A stretch of DNA of 23,961 bases from Methanobacteriota archaeon (GTDB taxonomy: Archaea; Halobacteriota; Methanomicrobia; Methanomicrobiales; Methanomicrobiaceae): assembly GCA_023396365.1 (NCBI GenBank), contig JAEWWL010000039.1, forward strand, positions 1 through 23,961, written 5' to 3'. Position numbers and translations under genes: made by a program. Under the pieces are notes generated by a model. That model was not told the DNA's origin. It was given only the letters and a program-made list of their open reading frames with translations, and searched no databases. Positions 1 to 7,454 of the stretch are shown piece after piece. The number at the start of each line of letters is the position of its first letter. Positions within the stretch are counted from its first letter, which is position 1.

Positions 1-1
1 A

Positions 2-121
2 GTATCCGGATTCGAGGGCTTTGAAAAGAGCAAATGCCCTGAATGCGGCAGCACACTTGATTTCGGCGAGGGCTGCAACAGGGGAATCTGCAAAAACTGT
101 GGATGGAGCGGCTGTCTTTAA
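2..121 (+). CDS. nrdJ: C-terminal end of a ribonucleotide reductase, probably B12-dependent (partial)
   Basis: The reading frame enters from the left edge and gives 39 residues before TAA at 119-121. It contains CPECG, then GEGC, then CKNCGWSGC: three Cys pairs or singles in the order found in the zinc-binding, redox-active tail at the C-terminus of adenosylcobalamin-dependent (class II) ribonucleotide reductases. That tail re-reduces the active site in the family. The whole catalytic part lies outside the window, so the assignment rests only on this tail; an anaerobic reductase or another zinc-ribbon enzyme remains possible. A cbiB gene downstream in this window shows that cobalamin is probably made by this organism, which fits but does not prove a B12-dependent enzyme. 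Confidence 0.55.
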   Translation, partial: VSGFEGFEKSKCPECGSTLDFGEGCNRGICKNCGWSGCL

Positions 122-188
122 TTAAAATATTGACAGAAGACAGATGATAATTTCTGATTATAATTCTTAAAACCAGAAAAAAGTTAAA

Positions 189-196
189 TTTTTTTT
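189..196 (+). terminator. Poly-T terminator-like run after the reductase gene
   Basis: Eight consecutive T residues follow the reductase stop by about 68 bases, in a gene-free stretch. Archaeal RNA polymerase can terminate at T-runs without a hairpin. No stem is visible before this one. Confidence 0.35.
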
Positions 197-251
197 CCCA
201 TTCTATTGGAAAAACATTTCCCGGTATTTTCTCTACATTTTTTTGCACTAC

Positions 252-297
252 TTTTAAGTTAATAAGCGCATTATTATAAATTAAAAAGGAAGTGAGA
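252..297 (+). promoter_or_regulatory. Candidate promoter and Shine-Dalgarno site for the flavin-binding protein gene
   Basis: AT-rich TATA-like tracts (TTTTAAGTTAATA at 252-264 and a second around 271-283) precede a Shine-Dalgarno-like GGAAGTGAG at about 289-297, just before the ATG at 303. If the ribosome site is used, the upstream TATA-like tract is the better fit because it places transcription start before the Shine-Dalgarno site. Confidence 0.4.
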
Positions 298-302
298 AGA
301 GA

Positions 303-707
303 ATGGTAAAACTAAACGCAGAAGTAAAAGAGGCTTTCTTAAAGTCGAAGATCATCCCTCTTGCAACAGCATCAAAAGAAAATGTTCCAAATGTTGCACC
401 AATGGGTGCAATCCACCTAAAAGATGATGAGACAATATGGATCTTAAACAATTACATGAACAAGTCTGCTGCAAATATAAGAGAGACTAAAAAAGCAGCA
501 GTATATCTTTACGGTGAGGGGATTAAGGGATGCTATCAGGTCAAAGGAGATGCAGAACTGGTTTCAACCGGAGCAGATTACGAAGCGGCAAAGAAAATGT
601 TTCTTGAAAAAAGGCCGAATTTTCCTGCAAAAGAGCTTCTTATAATAAAAATCACCGATGTCTTCAACTGCAGCCCCGGTCAGGGTGCAGGCGATAAGAT
701 TCTTTAA
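303..707 (+). CDS. Pyridoxamine 5'-phosphate oxidase-like FMN-binding split-barrel protein
   Basis: A 134-residue cytosolic protein with the layout of small PPOX-class split-barrel flavoproteins. The N-terminus reads IIPLATASKENVPNVAPM, the usual first two strands of the barrel ('T.s..g.P.v.pm'), followed by an IWILNNYMNKSAANI segment that matches the FMN-phosphate region with its K-S/T..N pattern. The middle carries KAAVYLYG and GCYQVKGDAEL, typical of the barrel core. Such proteins are usually dimers that bind FMN or F420, but the substrate cannot be read from sequence. The ATG start is supported by a GGAAGTGAG ribosome site. The gene stands alone, with T-runs directly after the stop. A true PdxH function is unlikely at this length. 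Confidence 0.85.
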   Translation: MVKLNAEVKEAFLKSKIIPLATASKENVPNVAPMGAIHLKDDETIWILNNYMNKSAANIRETKKAAVYLYGEGIKGCYQVKGDAELVSTGADYEAAKKMFLEKRPNFPAKELLIIKITDVFNCSPGQGAGDKIL

Positions 708-744
708 TTTTTTTTCCGAATTAAAAGATTTTAAAATTTTTTTT
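708..744 (+). terminator. Two poly-T runs after the flavin-binding protein gene
   Basis: Runs of eight T at 708-715, immediately after the TAA, and at 737-744 form a double archaeal-type T-rich terminator. The next gene is on the opposite strand and ends nearby at 778, so these also separate convergent transcripts. Confidence 0.5.
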
Positions 745-777
745 CCCGCGCTGACTTTTTTTATAAAATCAAACCCT

Positions 778-972
778 TCAGTCATCAAAGATGAAAAGCT
801 CATCGATTGTTGTATCAAGCGCTTTTGAAACATCATGTGCAAGTTTTAATGAAGGATTGTATTTTCCTTTCTCTAAAAAAACAATTGTTTCCCGTCTTAT
901 ACCAACAATTTCGGCAAGCTCCGCCTGTGTCATGTCTTTTTTCGCCCGGAACTCCCTGATTCTTGTATCCAT
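778..972 (-). CDS. Small XRE-type helix-turn-helix transcriptional regulator
   Basis: A 64-residue protein consisting of little more than one HTH_3/Cro-C1 domain. The sequence has MTQAELAEIVGIRRETI as helices 2 and 3, then LEKGKYNPSLKLAHDVSKALDTTIDELF, the characteristic end of this minimal family. It starts at ATG with a clear GGGGGA ribosome site upstream. It follows the DUF2178-like membrane protein gene by 62 bases on the same strand, so the two are probably co-transcribed. Similar membrane protein/HTH pairs occur in many archaea and Firmicutes. In such pairs the regulator is thought to control its own operon; that it binds the three palindromes at 1671-1725 is my inference. Confidence 0.85.
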   Translation of the reverse strand: MDTRIREFRAKKDMTQAELAEIVGIRRETIVFLEKGKYNPSLKLAHDVSKALDTTIDELFIFDD

Positions 973-1034
973 TTTTATTCCCCCGCAATTATATCTGCAA
1001 AAATGCTGCCCGTTTTATTTCAAAAAATAAAATC

Positions 1035-1643
1035 CTAATATACATCACCTTTCTTTGAAAAATACCACTGAAAAATAACTGCACTTACCGGCATTAAAAA
1101 CATCAAAATACCAAGGACCGCAGGAGTGGTTAATTCAACAAAACTGAAGTATGAAAGCCAGAACATTACAATAACTGAAAGAAATGCAAGATACCATGAG
1201 TATGCAATCGCCCATGTTCCGATTTTCAATGATCTTTCATCCCTTACATCGTAATCTTTGGGCCTTTTAAGAGTTGCACCGCATATTAGTGCCATTATTA
1301 TTCCTCCTGTTATCAATGCAGTAAAGCTGTCAGACTGCCCGGAAATTTCAGTTACCGCTGACAGGCATATTCCTGAAATTACCATAACAATCCCGAGGGC
1401 AAGCCCGCCGTAGAGAACTGTCTTCTTTTTTGTTGTTTTTATAATTGTCAGAGCAGTCAGAAGAAGGATTATTACAAGCGCAAGTCCAAGTGCTCCTGCA
1501 TCGGGTGCATTGCCGCTTAAAGCCATTGCAAGAATGACGATTAAAACTGCTGCAATTCCAAAGACTGCTGTAACTGCAAAACGCAGATCTCTTTTATTTA
1601 ATTCAGGCTTAACATTATTTTCTTTTTTTTCTGCATTTACCAT
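1035..1643 (-). CDS. DUF2178-like multi-pass membrane protein
   Basis: I place the start at the ATG at 1641-1643, because AAAAAAGGTG lies just upstream as a ribosome site and the 28 codons before it run through the promoter repeats. This gives 202 residues. A short charged N-terminus (NAEKKENNVKPELNKR) is followed by about six hydrophobic segments: FAVTAVFGIAAVLIVILAMAL, a second near ALGLALVIILLLTAL, a third and fourth around VLYGGLALGIVMVI and TALITGGIIMALICGA, and two near the C-terminus. Between segments four and five lies DYDVRDERSLKIGTWA, resembling the 'DER...I...A' signature of DUF2178 proteins. No biochemical role is known. It probably forms an operon with the HTH gene that follows. 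Confidence 0.7.
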   Translation of the reverse strand: MVNAEKKENNVKPELNKRDLRFAVTAVFGIAAVLIVILAMALSGNAPDAGALGLALVIILLLTALTIIKTTKKKTVLYGGLALGIVMVISGICLSAVTEISGQSDSFTALITGGIIMALICGATLKRPKDYDVRDERSLKIGTWAIAYSWYLAFLSVIVMFWLSYFSFVELTTPAVLGILMFLMPVSAVIFQWYFSKKGDVY

Positions 1644-1670
1644 CTTTTCACCTTTTTTTATGGTTTTTAT

Positions 1671-1725
1671 GTTAGAAATTAATAACACTTTGTTAGATAT
1701 AGATAACATGTTAGAAGTATATAAC
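1671..1725 (-). promoter_or_regulatory. Three-copy palindromic operator GTTA-N8-TAAC upstream of the DUF2178/HTH operon
   Basis: Three 16-bp sites, all of the form GTTA-N8-TAAC, lie at 1671-1686, 1692-1707 and 1710-1725. On the operon's strand they read GTTATTAATTTCTAAC, GTTATCTATATCTAAC and GTTATATACTTCTAAC, giving GTTATNWANWTCTAAC. Start-to-start spacings are 21 and 18 bp. The copy farthest from the gene contains TTATATA, a candidate TATA box, so a bound repressor would compete with TBP. The array is only 28-82 bp before the start codon. The repeat is seen directly; its use as an operator by the HTH protein is inferred. Confidence 0.65.
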
Positions 1726-1823
1726 ACTTTGGAATAATAAAACAGGCAGCCCTTTTTGCCGGCCCTGTACTGATTATGATAACAGCTTAAAAAAGAGATT
1801 ATTAAAGTAAAAAGTAAGTAGCC

Positions 1824-2579
1824 TTAACCGAATAATCCACCAAAAAGACCTTTATTTTTCTGTTCTTCCCGGGCAATCAGCATTAATCTGTTCTGCTCCT
1901 CTTCAAGCGCAATCACCTGCTCTTTCAGCATCAGGCGCAGCTCCTCATCACAGTCACAGCTGTTTATGTGCTGATGCAGATTCTCAATTCTTTGCTGATT
2001 CTGTTCAACATTCAAAAAAATCTCCGAAGCTGAAGTATTGTCGCCTCCAAAAAACATACTTATGATTGCATTTCTGTTTTTAATCCTCTCTTCAGCCATA
2101 TATGTTGTTTTTATTGAATTGTTATACCCTCTTGCAATTTCAGAGATTTCCTGGCCGATTCCCGGGGTGCCGTTTGTCATGAGCAGTGCCTGAACTGCCA
2201 TTCGGACCTGATTCTCATTTTTAAGCCTGTTCTGCTCATTTACTGAGAGATTTGAAAATTCCATGATTGAATTTTTTTGAAAACCGCGGATATTGTCCTT
2301 TAATTTAAGGCTGTCAGAAACATTGATTCGCTGCTGAACCTGAGACTTTGAAATTATGCCTGGGGAGCTTTCTGATGGCTCTCCCAGGTTTTCAGAAGTT
2401 TTCGTTTTTTCTGTTATACCCGGGCTCCTGTTAATGTCCGGAGCTTTAACTGTGCTTACAGAGGCAGATACACTATTCCCGTCATCTTTCCCGTAATTAC
2501 TCTGTGCTGCTGAAACTGATGCCGAAAAAAGAAGCATCATTATCATAGCCAGAATTAAAAATTTTATCAGCCTTTTCAT
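1824..2579 (-). CDS. Secreted coiled-coil protein of unknown function
   Basis: The reading frame extends to an ATG at 2609, but I prefer the ATG at 2577-2579, which gives a standard signal peptide: MKRLIK, a hydrophobic stretch, then a probable cleavage after ASVSA. About 251 residues result. A TATATA stretch at about 2598-2604 lies roughly 22 bp upstream of this ATG, which would fit a leaderless transcript. The mature protein starts with a Ser/Thr-rich, probably disordered segment (to about residue 85) and then becomes helical and Gln/Glu/Asn-rich. The end has a heptad-like coiled coil (ENLHQHINSCDCDEELRLM, then EQVIALEEEQNRLMLIAREE) and finishes in GLFGGLFG. I do not recognise a family. No transmembrane anchor or PGF-CTERM-type sorting tail is present. 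Confidence 0.6.
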   Translation of the reverse strand: MKRLIKFLILAMIMMLLFSASVSAAQSNYGKDDGNSVSASVSTVKAPDINRSPGITEKTKTSENLGEPSESSPGIISKSQVQQRINVSDSLKLKDNIRGFQKNSIMEFSNLSVNEQNRLKNENQVRMAVQALLMTNGTPGIGQEISEIARGYNNSIKTTYMAEERIKNRNAIISMFFGGDNTSASEIFLNVEQNQQRIENLHQHINSCDCDEELRLMLKEQVIALEEEQNRLMLIAREEQKNKGLFGGLFG

Positions 2580-2756
2580 GATGCCAGTTTTTTTCTCATA
2601 TATAGGCATTAAACTTTTCCAAGCAACATATATCTCAAAACAAAAAAATTTATGATTTAAATAATTCGTCGATTTTCTTTACTGCAGCTGTCTTCACAGA
2701 ACCCCGGGAAAATAACTTATGAGAACTCTAAATTAGGAGAAAAAAATTAATTTTAT

Positions 2757-3674
2757 TCAGGATATTTCCCTGATAACTGTAAGCTTCCATTCATTTTCAC
2801 CATATGAAACTGTTGTCCAGAACTGTCTTTTCTTAACAACAGACTGTGTCCCTGTGGAATAATAGCTGTAATTTGTATTTCCAGACCACTCGTTCACAAT
2901 TTTTTTTGCAGCCTGTTGAATTTCCGGGAATTTTTCATATTCTGTGTTGTTGAATGTCGGCTTTCCTGTCTCAGTTTCATCAGGATCATACAAAATGAGG
3001 CCATCTTTTTGCAGAACCATTACTTCAAGATCTGAATTTTCCTTAATTTCTTTTGCTAAATTTCCAAAAAAGGTTTCAGGTTTAAATGCAATGCTAATGA
3101 AACCCTCATAGCAGTCTCCCAAAAAAACAGGATAATATACAGCTGCACCATAGCCTCCCTGCTTTAATTCAAAAAGAGAGGTAAGCATCGGAACCCGTTT
3201 TTGATTCATGACAATAACTGATTCCTGCCCTGAAAGTGAAACTCCACGAAAAAATCCTTCTGATTCAGGATAAACTTCCAGGACATTACAGTCTTTGCCA
3301 ATATATGCAACTGTCAGGATGCATTCATTTTCAGATGCTGCTTCTTTCAATTTTAGTTTAAGTCCGGAGCTTTTTTTTGTACCTGTTATGATTCCTGATT
3401 CATTTTGAGAGAAAATTTTATAACCGGTTTCATAATACTCATTAATGCCCTGATATGCTGCACACTCCTCTGCAGCTTTAAAGAGGCCTTCTAATCCGGC
3501 GAATGTATCTCCCTGAAGGGCAGAGACTGATTCAGGCATAAGATTGTCATAAGAATCATTGGATTTTTCAGTTGCCAAAGGATCATAAGGGCCGGATGCG
3601 CATCCTGCAGACATTGTGATAAGAATAAAAAATGCCGCAGACATCGCTGACAAAAAAAAGGATGAATTTTTCAT
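2757..3674 (-). CDS. Cache-like sensor lipoprotein
   Basis: A 305-residue protein with a lipoprotein signal: a hydrophobic N-terminus ending in SAGC, so Cys25 would be lipidated and the rest exposed outside the membrane. The body resembles an extracytoplasmic Cache/PAS-like ligand-binding fold: VVEY-like 'VLEVYPE' near the middle, YGAAVYYPVFLGDCYEGFISIAF as paired strands, then LEVMVLQKDGLILYDPDETETGK, the 'dG.ilyd.d....g' signature of double-Cache domains, and a final ENEWKLTVI strand. There is no kinase or methyl-accepting domain, so it may be a stand-alone binding protein that works with a partner elsewhere. It is followed on the same strand by the secreted coiled-coil gene after about 180 bases, so shared transcription is uncertain. 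Confidence 0.7.
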   Translation of the reverse strand: MKNSSFFLSAMSAAFFILITMSAGCASGPYDPLATEKSNDSYDNLMPESVSALQGDTFAGLEGLFKAAEECAAYQGINEYYETGYKIFSQNESGIITGTKKSSGLKLKLKEAASENECILTVAYIGKDCNVLEVYPESEGFFRGVSLSGQESVIVMNQKRVPMLTSLFELKQGGYGAAVYYPVFLGDCYEGFISIAFKPETFFGNLAKEIKENSDLEVMVLQKDGLILYDPDETETGKPTFNNTEYEKFPEIQQAAKKIVNEWSGNTNYSYYSTGTQSVVKKRQFWTTVSYGENEWKLTVIREIS

Positions 3675-3901
3675 AATAAGAAAATTACTTCTTTAAAGAT
3701 TAAAAGTTATTATCTGCAGAATAAATAGTTAAAATTTAAAATTATGGAAGCCTATTTAGAGGAGCACAATATTTTATTTTCAAAAAGCTAAAAAATTTAC
3801 AGTATTTTAGAATCTGTACTAATTTGCAATTTAAGATATGTCACCCCGCCAAATTTTTTACACTCACAGAGTTAATAGTATGCATAATAAAGAGAAGAGG
3901 C

Positions 3902-4444
3902 ATGACAATACAGGAGATTAAAATAACCCAGAACAGAATAGCGGTTATTATAGGAAAAGGCGGAAAAACAAAACGCCAGATTGAGAAAAAAACCAAGACA
4001 AAAGTTGAGGTGGACAGCGAAGAGGGAATGATTTCAATAGAATCAGAAGACCCCGTTGCGGTTTTAAAGGCAGTCGATATTGTCCAGGCGATAAACCGCG
4101 GATTCTCGCCTGAACGTGCATTTACCCTTCTTGAGGATGAAGATATCATACTTGAGATAATTGACTTAGGTCCGCACTGCAATTCGCCAAAGCAGATGGA
4201 AAGGTTAAGGGGAAGAATTATTGGAAAAGAGGGAAAATCACGCGAGCAGATAGAAAATATGACAGGCGCTGAAATTTCTGTTTACGGAAAAACCGTTGCA
4301 GTTATTGGAGAAGTCGATCAGGTTAAAACCGCAATGGCCGCAATTGAGATGCTCATTGAAGGCCTGTCACATGAGAGCGTTTTTTCATATCTCGACAAGA
4401 AGAAAAAGGAAGCAAAAACAAACATTCTTGAATATTATTACTAA
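3902..4444 (+). CDS. KH-domain RNA-binding protein, archaeal Dim2/Pno1-like
   Basis: I start at the ATG at 3902, preceded by AGAGAAGAGG; the frame is open 26 codons further upstream without support. The 180-residue product has two KH domains. The first carries IIGKGGKTKRQIEKKT (GKGG near residues 18-21) and the second IIGKEGKSREQIENMT (GKEG near 108-111). Between them is INRGFSPERAFTLL, and DQVKTAMAAIEMLIEG lies near the end; both are typical of the universal archaeal KH protein related to eukaryotic Pno1/Dim2. Relatives bind the 3' end of 16S rRNA and initiation factor aIF2-alpha during small-subunit maturation. The C-terminus is Lys-rich and ends in EYYY. The gene stands alone, with about 400 non-coding bases after it. 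Confidence 0.9.
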   Translation: MTIQEIKITQNRIAVIIGKGGKTKRQIEKKTKTKVEVDSEEGMISIESEDPVAVLKAVDIVQAINRGFSPERAFTLLEDEDIILEIIDLGPHCNSPKQMERLRGRIIGKEGKSREQIENMTGAEISVYGKTVAVIGEVDQVKTAMAAIEMLIEGLSHESVFSYLDKKKKEAKTNILEYYY

Positions 4445-4861
4445 AACCATAAAATTACCAAAAATCCATTCAATATTTATAATGGCTTCATAAAATTTCA
4501 GAAATCAATAAAGACGGAATAAAAATCAGAAGCGCCAAATAACACTATTGATAACTTGACGATTTAAGAATTTAAAAACAATTTAAAAATGAAGTGAAAG
4601 GTTGATTCTTTTATATTATGGATTCAGGTAATATGACTTTTAACAGCAGCAAAAATAATGTGTCGCTCCTTAAATCAATTGGAAAAATGATATCTTTTAA
4701 ATTGTACAACAAATTCATTTATTTTTCTGCCTCATTGGATTGTTTTATCAAGATGAAGGCTTTGTTTCCAGTCAAAATTTTACGCCGCATCTTCTCTTTT
4801 TTTTGTTTTAAGCCCATAATCTGGCCTTATAGAGTGGAAACAAGGGGGTTTTTAAGATATA
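4445..4861. other. Gene-free stretch between the KH gene and hel308
   Basis: This 417-bp AT-rich gap has a nominal open frame (4618-4875), which I reject as a gene. The only clear element is an origin recognition box at its right end, next to hel308. A TATA-like CCTTATAGAG at about 4824-4833 could be the hel308 promoter. Confidence 0.5.
4831..4849 (+). promoter_or_regulatory. Origin recognition box (ORB)-like site in the hel308 leader
   Basis: The sequence AGAGTGGAAACAAGGGGGT matches the window's own ORB consensus, CCAGTGGAAACAAAGGGGT, at 16 of 19 positions without gaps, including the whole GTGGAAACAA block and the G-tract. It lies 12 bases before the hel308 start codon and overlaps the probable TATA box. 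Orc1 bound here could repress hel308 or mark an extra replication site; both are inferences. Confidence 0.6.
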
Positions 4862-7321
4862 ATGCTGCTCTCTGAATTAAATCTTCCAAAAGCACTTGTC
4901 GATGCATATGACAGAAAAGGCATAAAAGAACTTTACCCTCCACAAGAGGAATGCATAAAAAAAGGCCTTTTAGATGGTAAAAATCTCCTTATTTCAATTC
5001 CCACTGCAAGCGGCAAAACACTTGTTGCCGAGATGGCAATGCACACCCACATTGCCGGGAAAAATCCTGCAGGAGCGTCCCGTGGAAAATGCCTATATGT
5101 AGTTCCTTTAAAGGCGCTTGCATCAGAAAAATACGAAGAATTTTCAGACAAAGGTGTCAGGGTCGGGATTGCAACAGGAGATCTTGACAAACGCGATGAT
5201 TACCTGGGACGAAATGATATAATAATAACAACAAGTGAAAAAGCGGACTCTCTTCTTCGAAACAATGCTAAATGGATGAATCTTGTCACATGCCTTGTTG
5301 TTGACGAGGCACATCTGATTGACTCAGAAGACAGGGGTGCTACCCTTGAAATGGTGATCACAAAACTTCGCTGCTTAAATGAAAATATGCAGATAATAGC
5401 TCTTACAGCGACAATCGGAAACCCAAAAGTTTTTGCAGCCTGGCTTTGCGCCGAACATGTAACATCCGAATGGCGTCCTGTTAAGTTAAAAGAAGGTGTT
5501 TATTTCAGCGATACTATCTACTTCGAAGAAGAAGAAAAAAAGATTAAAACACCTGCCAAGGACGATGATACAAATCTCTGCCTTGACTGCATCGAAGAGG
5601 GCGGGCAGTGTCTGGTTTTTGTAAGTTCGAGAAGAAATGCAGAAGGTTTTGCAAAGAGGATGGCAAAAGCACTTGAAAAATCAGGATTTGCAGATCCTGG
5701 ACTAGATGAGATTCAGAAAAAACTTGAAAGTGCTGCCGAAACCGATATGGGAAAGACCCTTTCTGCATGCACTGCAAAAGGAGCTGCATTTCATCATGCG
5801 GGAATGAAAAGAGAGCAGAGGCAGCTGATAGAGCAGGGGTTTCGGGATGGCCATATAAAAGTCATATCATCAACTCCCACTCTTGCTGCCGGACTTAATC
5901 TTCCTGCAAGAAGAGTTGTAATTCGCGATTTTCTCCGTTTTAAAGGCGGCGAGGGTATGCTTCCGATTCCTGTAAGAGAGTACAGACAGATGGCAGGCAG
6001 GGCCGGAAGGCCGCATCTTGATCCATATGGCGAGTCTGTTCTGATTGCAAAGGGAAGAGATATGGCAAACGGACTCTTTGAGGAATTTATTGATGCACCT
6101 TCAGAAGATGTAAAATCAAGGCTTGATGACGAATCAGCACTATGTGCTCAGGTTCTATCGCTAATATCAACCGGATTTGTCAGAAATTCTGATGATCTTA
6201 TAAATTTTCTTGAAAAGACATTCTACACCCATACAAACAAAAAAAGTACATATCTGTCAGGAATTGTTGATAAAGCACTTGAATATCTTGAAAACGCCGG
6301 GATGACTACTGCATTTGACAAAAGACTTTCTGCAACAGAATATGGAAATCTCATATCCCGCTTATACATAAATCCGGTTAGCGCCGAGATAATAACATCT
6401 GTTCTTAAGGAAAAGCAGAAACAAATATTAAAAGAGACTTCTTCAAAAGCTCTTAGTGCTCCATGCACGAAAGAGGAAATTTCTTTGGTTTTTTCAGATA
6501 TAGGACTTTTGCAGCTTTTATGCAAGACTCCTGATATGTATACTTTATATGTTAAAAAAGATGATATGGCAGTCCTCGAATCATTCTACTATGAGCATGA
6601 AGACGAACTCTGGATGGAGATAAATTATGATTCAATGGAGGATGACTTCAGGGTTTTAAAAACCGCCATGCTTCTTGACAACTGGATTTCAGAAACAGGT
6701 GAGGATACAATATGTACAAGATTCGGTGTCGGTCCCGGAGACATCTATAATGTTGTCGAGGGAATGAACTGGCTTTTATATTCTGCATCAAGAATCTCGC
6801 ATATGATGGCTCCGGATTTGAAAACTGCAATCTCGGAGGTTGAACTCAGAATGAAGCACGGCATCAAACGTGAGCTTATTCCTCTTGTAAAACTCAAAAA
6901 CATCGGGCGTGTCCGTGCAAGAAGGCTTTTTAATAATGGAATAACCGGACCTTTGGGAATTAAGGCTGCCGGCTTTGAAAAACTGTCAGCAATTCTGGGC
7001 CAGAAAATAGCAAGGCAGGTTTTAACCCAGGCTGAAAAAATTTTAATTGATCCATCCGCCCCTGATACTGTAACTAAAGATAAAGATGTCCATAACCCCG
7101 CTGCTTTTGATTCGGATGAAAAATACAGCATCAAAAAAGATGCTGCTTACAAAAAAAAGGAATCTAAATCAGAATCAAAAACGGAATCAAACAAATTAAA
7201 AAAAATTAAAGAGGGAGAATCTGGCAAAAAAGATAAGTCTTCAAAAAAATATCATGACAAATCTGAATCGGATGATAAATCAAAGGAGTCTTCCGGACAA
7301 AAATCACTATTTGAATTTTAA
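4862..7321 (+). CDS. hel308: Hel308-type superfamily 2 DNA helicase
   Basis: An 819-residue Ski2-like 3'-5' DNA helicase that in archaea acts at stalled replication forks. Motifs run in order: Q-motif LYPPQEE (24-30), Walker A PTASGKT (47-53), DEAH (148-151), motif III TAT (182-184), STPTLAAGLNLPARRVV (337-353) and motif VI QMAGRAGRP (376-384). The winged-helix and ratchet domains follow, and domain V has IGRVRARRLF (681-690), the Hel308 autoinhibitory/DNA-exit motif. The core ends near residue 730. After it comes an unusual 90-residue tail rich in Lys, Ser, Glu and Asp, ending in QKSLFEF, which resembles a PCNA-interacting peptide. The ATG has no clear Shine-Dalgarno site; a TATA-like box about 30 bp upstream suggests a nearly leaderless mRNA. 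It is followed by cgi121 and the origin region. Confidence 0.95.
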   Translation: MLLSELNLPKALVDAYDRKGIKELYPPQEECIKKGLLDGKNLLISIPTASGKTLVAEMAMHTHIAGKNPAGASRGKCLYVVPLKALASEKYEEFSDKGVRVGIATGDLDKRDDYLGRNDIIITTSEKADSLLRNNAKWMNLVTCLVVDEAHLIDSEDRGATLEMVITKLRCLNENMQIIALTATIGNPKVFAAWLCAEHVTSEWRPVKLKEGVYFSDTIYFEEEEKKIKTPAKDDDTNLCLDCIEEGGQCLVFVSSRRNAEGFAKRMAKALEKSGFADPGLDEIQKKLESAAETDMGKTLSACTAKGAAFHHAGMKREQRQLIEQGFRDGHIKVISSTPTLAAGLNLPARRVVIRDFLRFKGGEGMLPIPVREYRQMAGRAGRPHLDPYGESVLIAKGRDMANGLFEEFIDAPSEDVKSRLDDESALCAQVLSLISTGFVRNSDDLINFLEKTFYTHTNKKSTYLSGIVDKALEYLENAGMTTAFDKRLSATEYGNLISRLYINPVSAEIITSVLKEKQKQILKETSSKALSAPCTKEEISLVFSDIGLLQLLCKTPDMYTLYVKKDDMAVLESFYYEHEDELWMEINYDSMEDDFRVLKTAMLLDNWISETGEDTICTRFGVGPGDIYNVVEGMNWLLYSASRISHMMAPDLKTAISEVELRMKHGIKRELIPLVKLKNIGRVRARRLFNNGITGPLGIKAAGFEKLSAILGQKIARQVLTQAEKILIDPSAPDTVTKDKDVHNPAAFDSDEKYSIKKDAAYKKKESKSESKTESNKLKKIKEGESGKKDKSSKKYHDKSESDDKSKESSGQKSLFEF

Positions 7322-7454
7322 TTTAGGAGAGCCTGAGTAAATTAGATTTAAAAAATAGTAAAAAAGGTTAAAAAATTCAATATTTTTCAAAGATAAAATT
7401 AAGGCTGGAAAAAATAAAAGAATTCAGGAAGAAGACTGGCTGTGTGAGAATGAT

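Noticed and set aside
200..222. TTGGAAAAACATTTCCC considered as another ORB
   Set aside because: It has a dyad-like part but no G-tract and different spacing; matches to the 19-nt pattern are poor.
564..842. 92-codon minus-strand open frame overlapping two genes
   Set aside because: It overlaps the end of the flavin-binding protein gene and the HTH gene, both with clear families; its composition is that of a shadow frame.
4618..4875. 85-codon plus-strand open frame before hel308
   Set aside because: It runs through the hel308 promoter and ORB, overlaps the hel308 start, has a Phe/Ile/Lys-rich composition expected from AT-rich DNA and lacks a well-spaced ribosome site.
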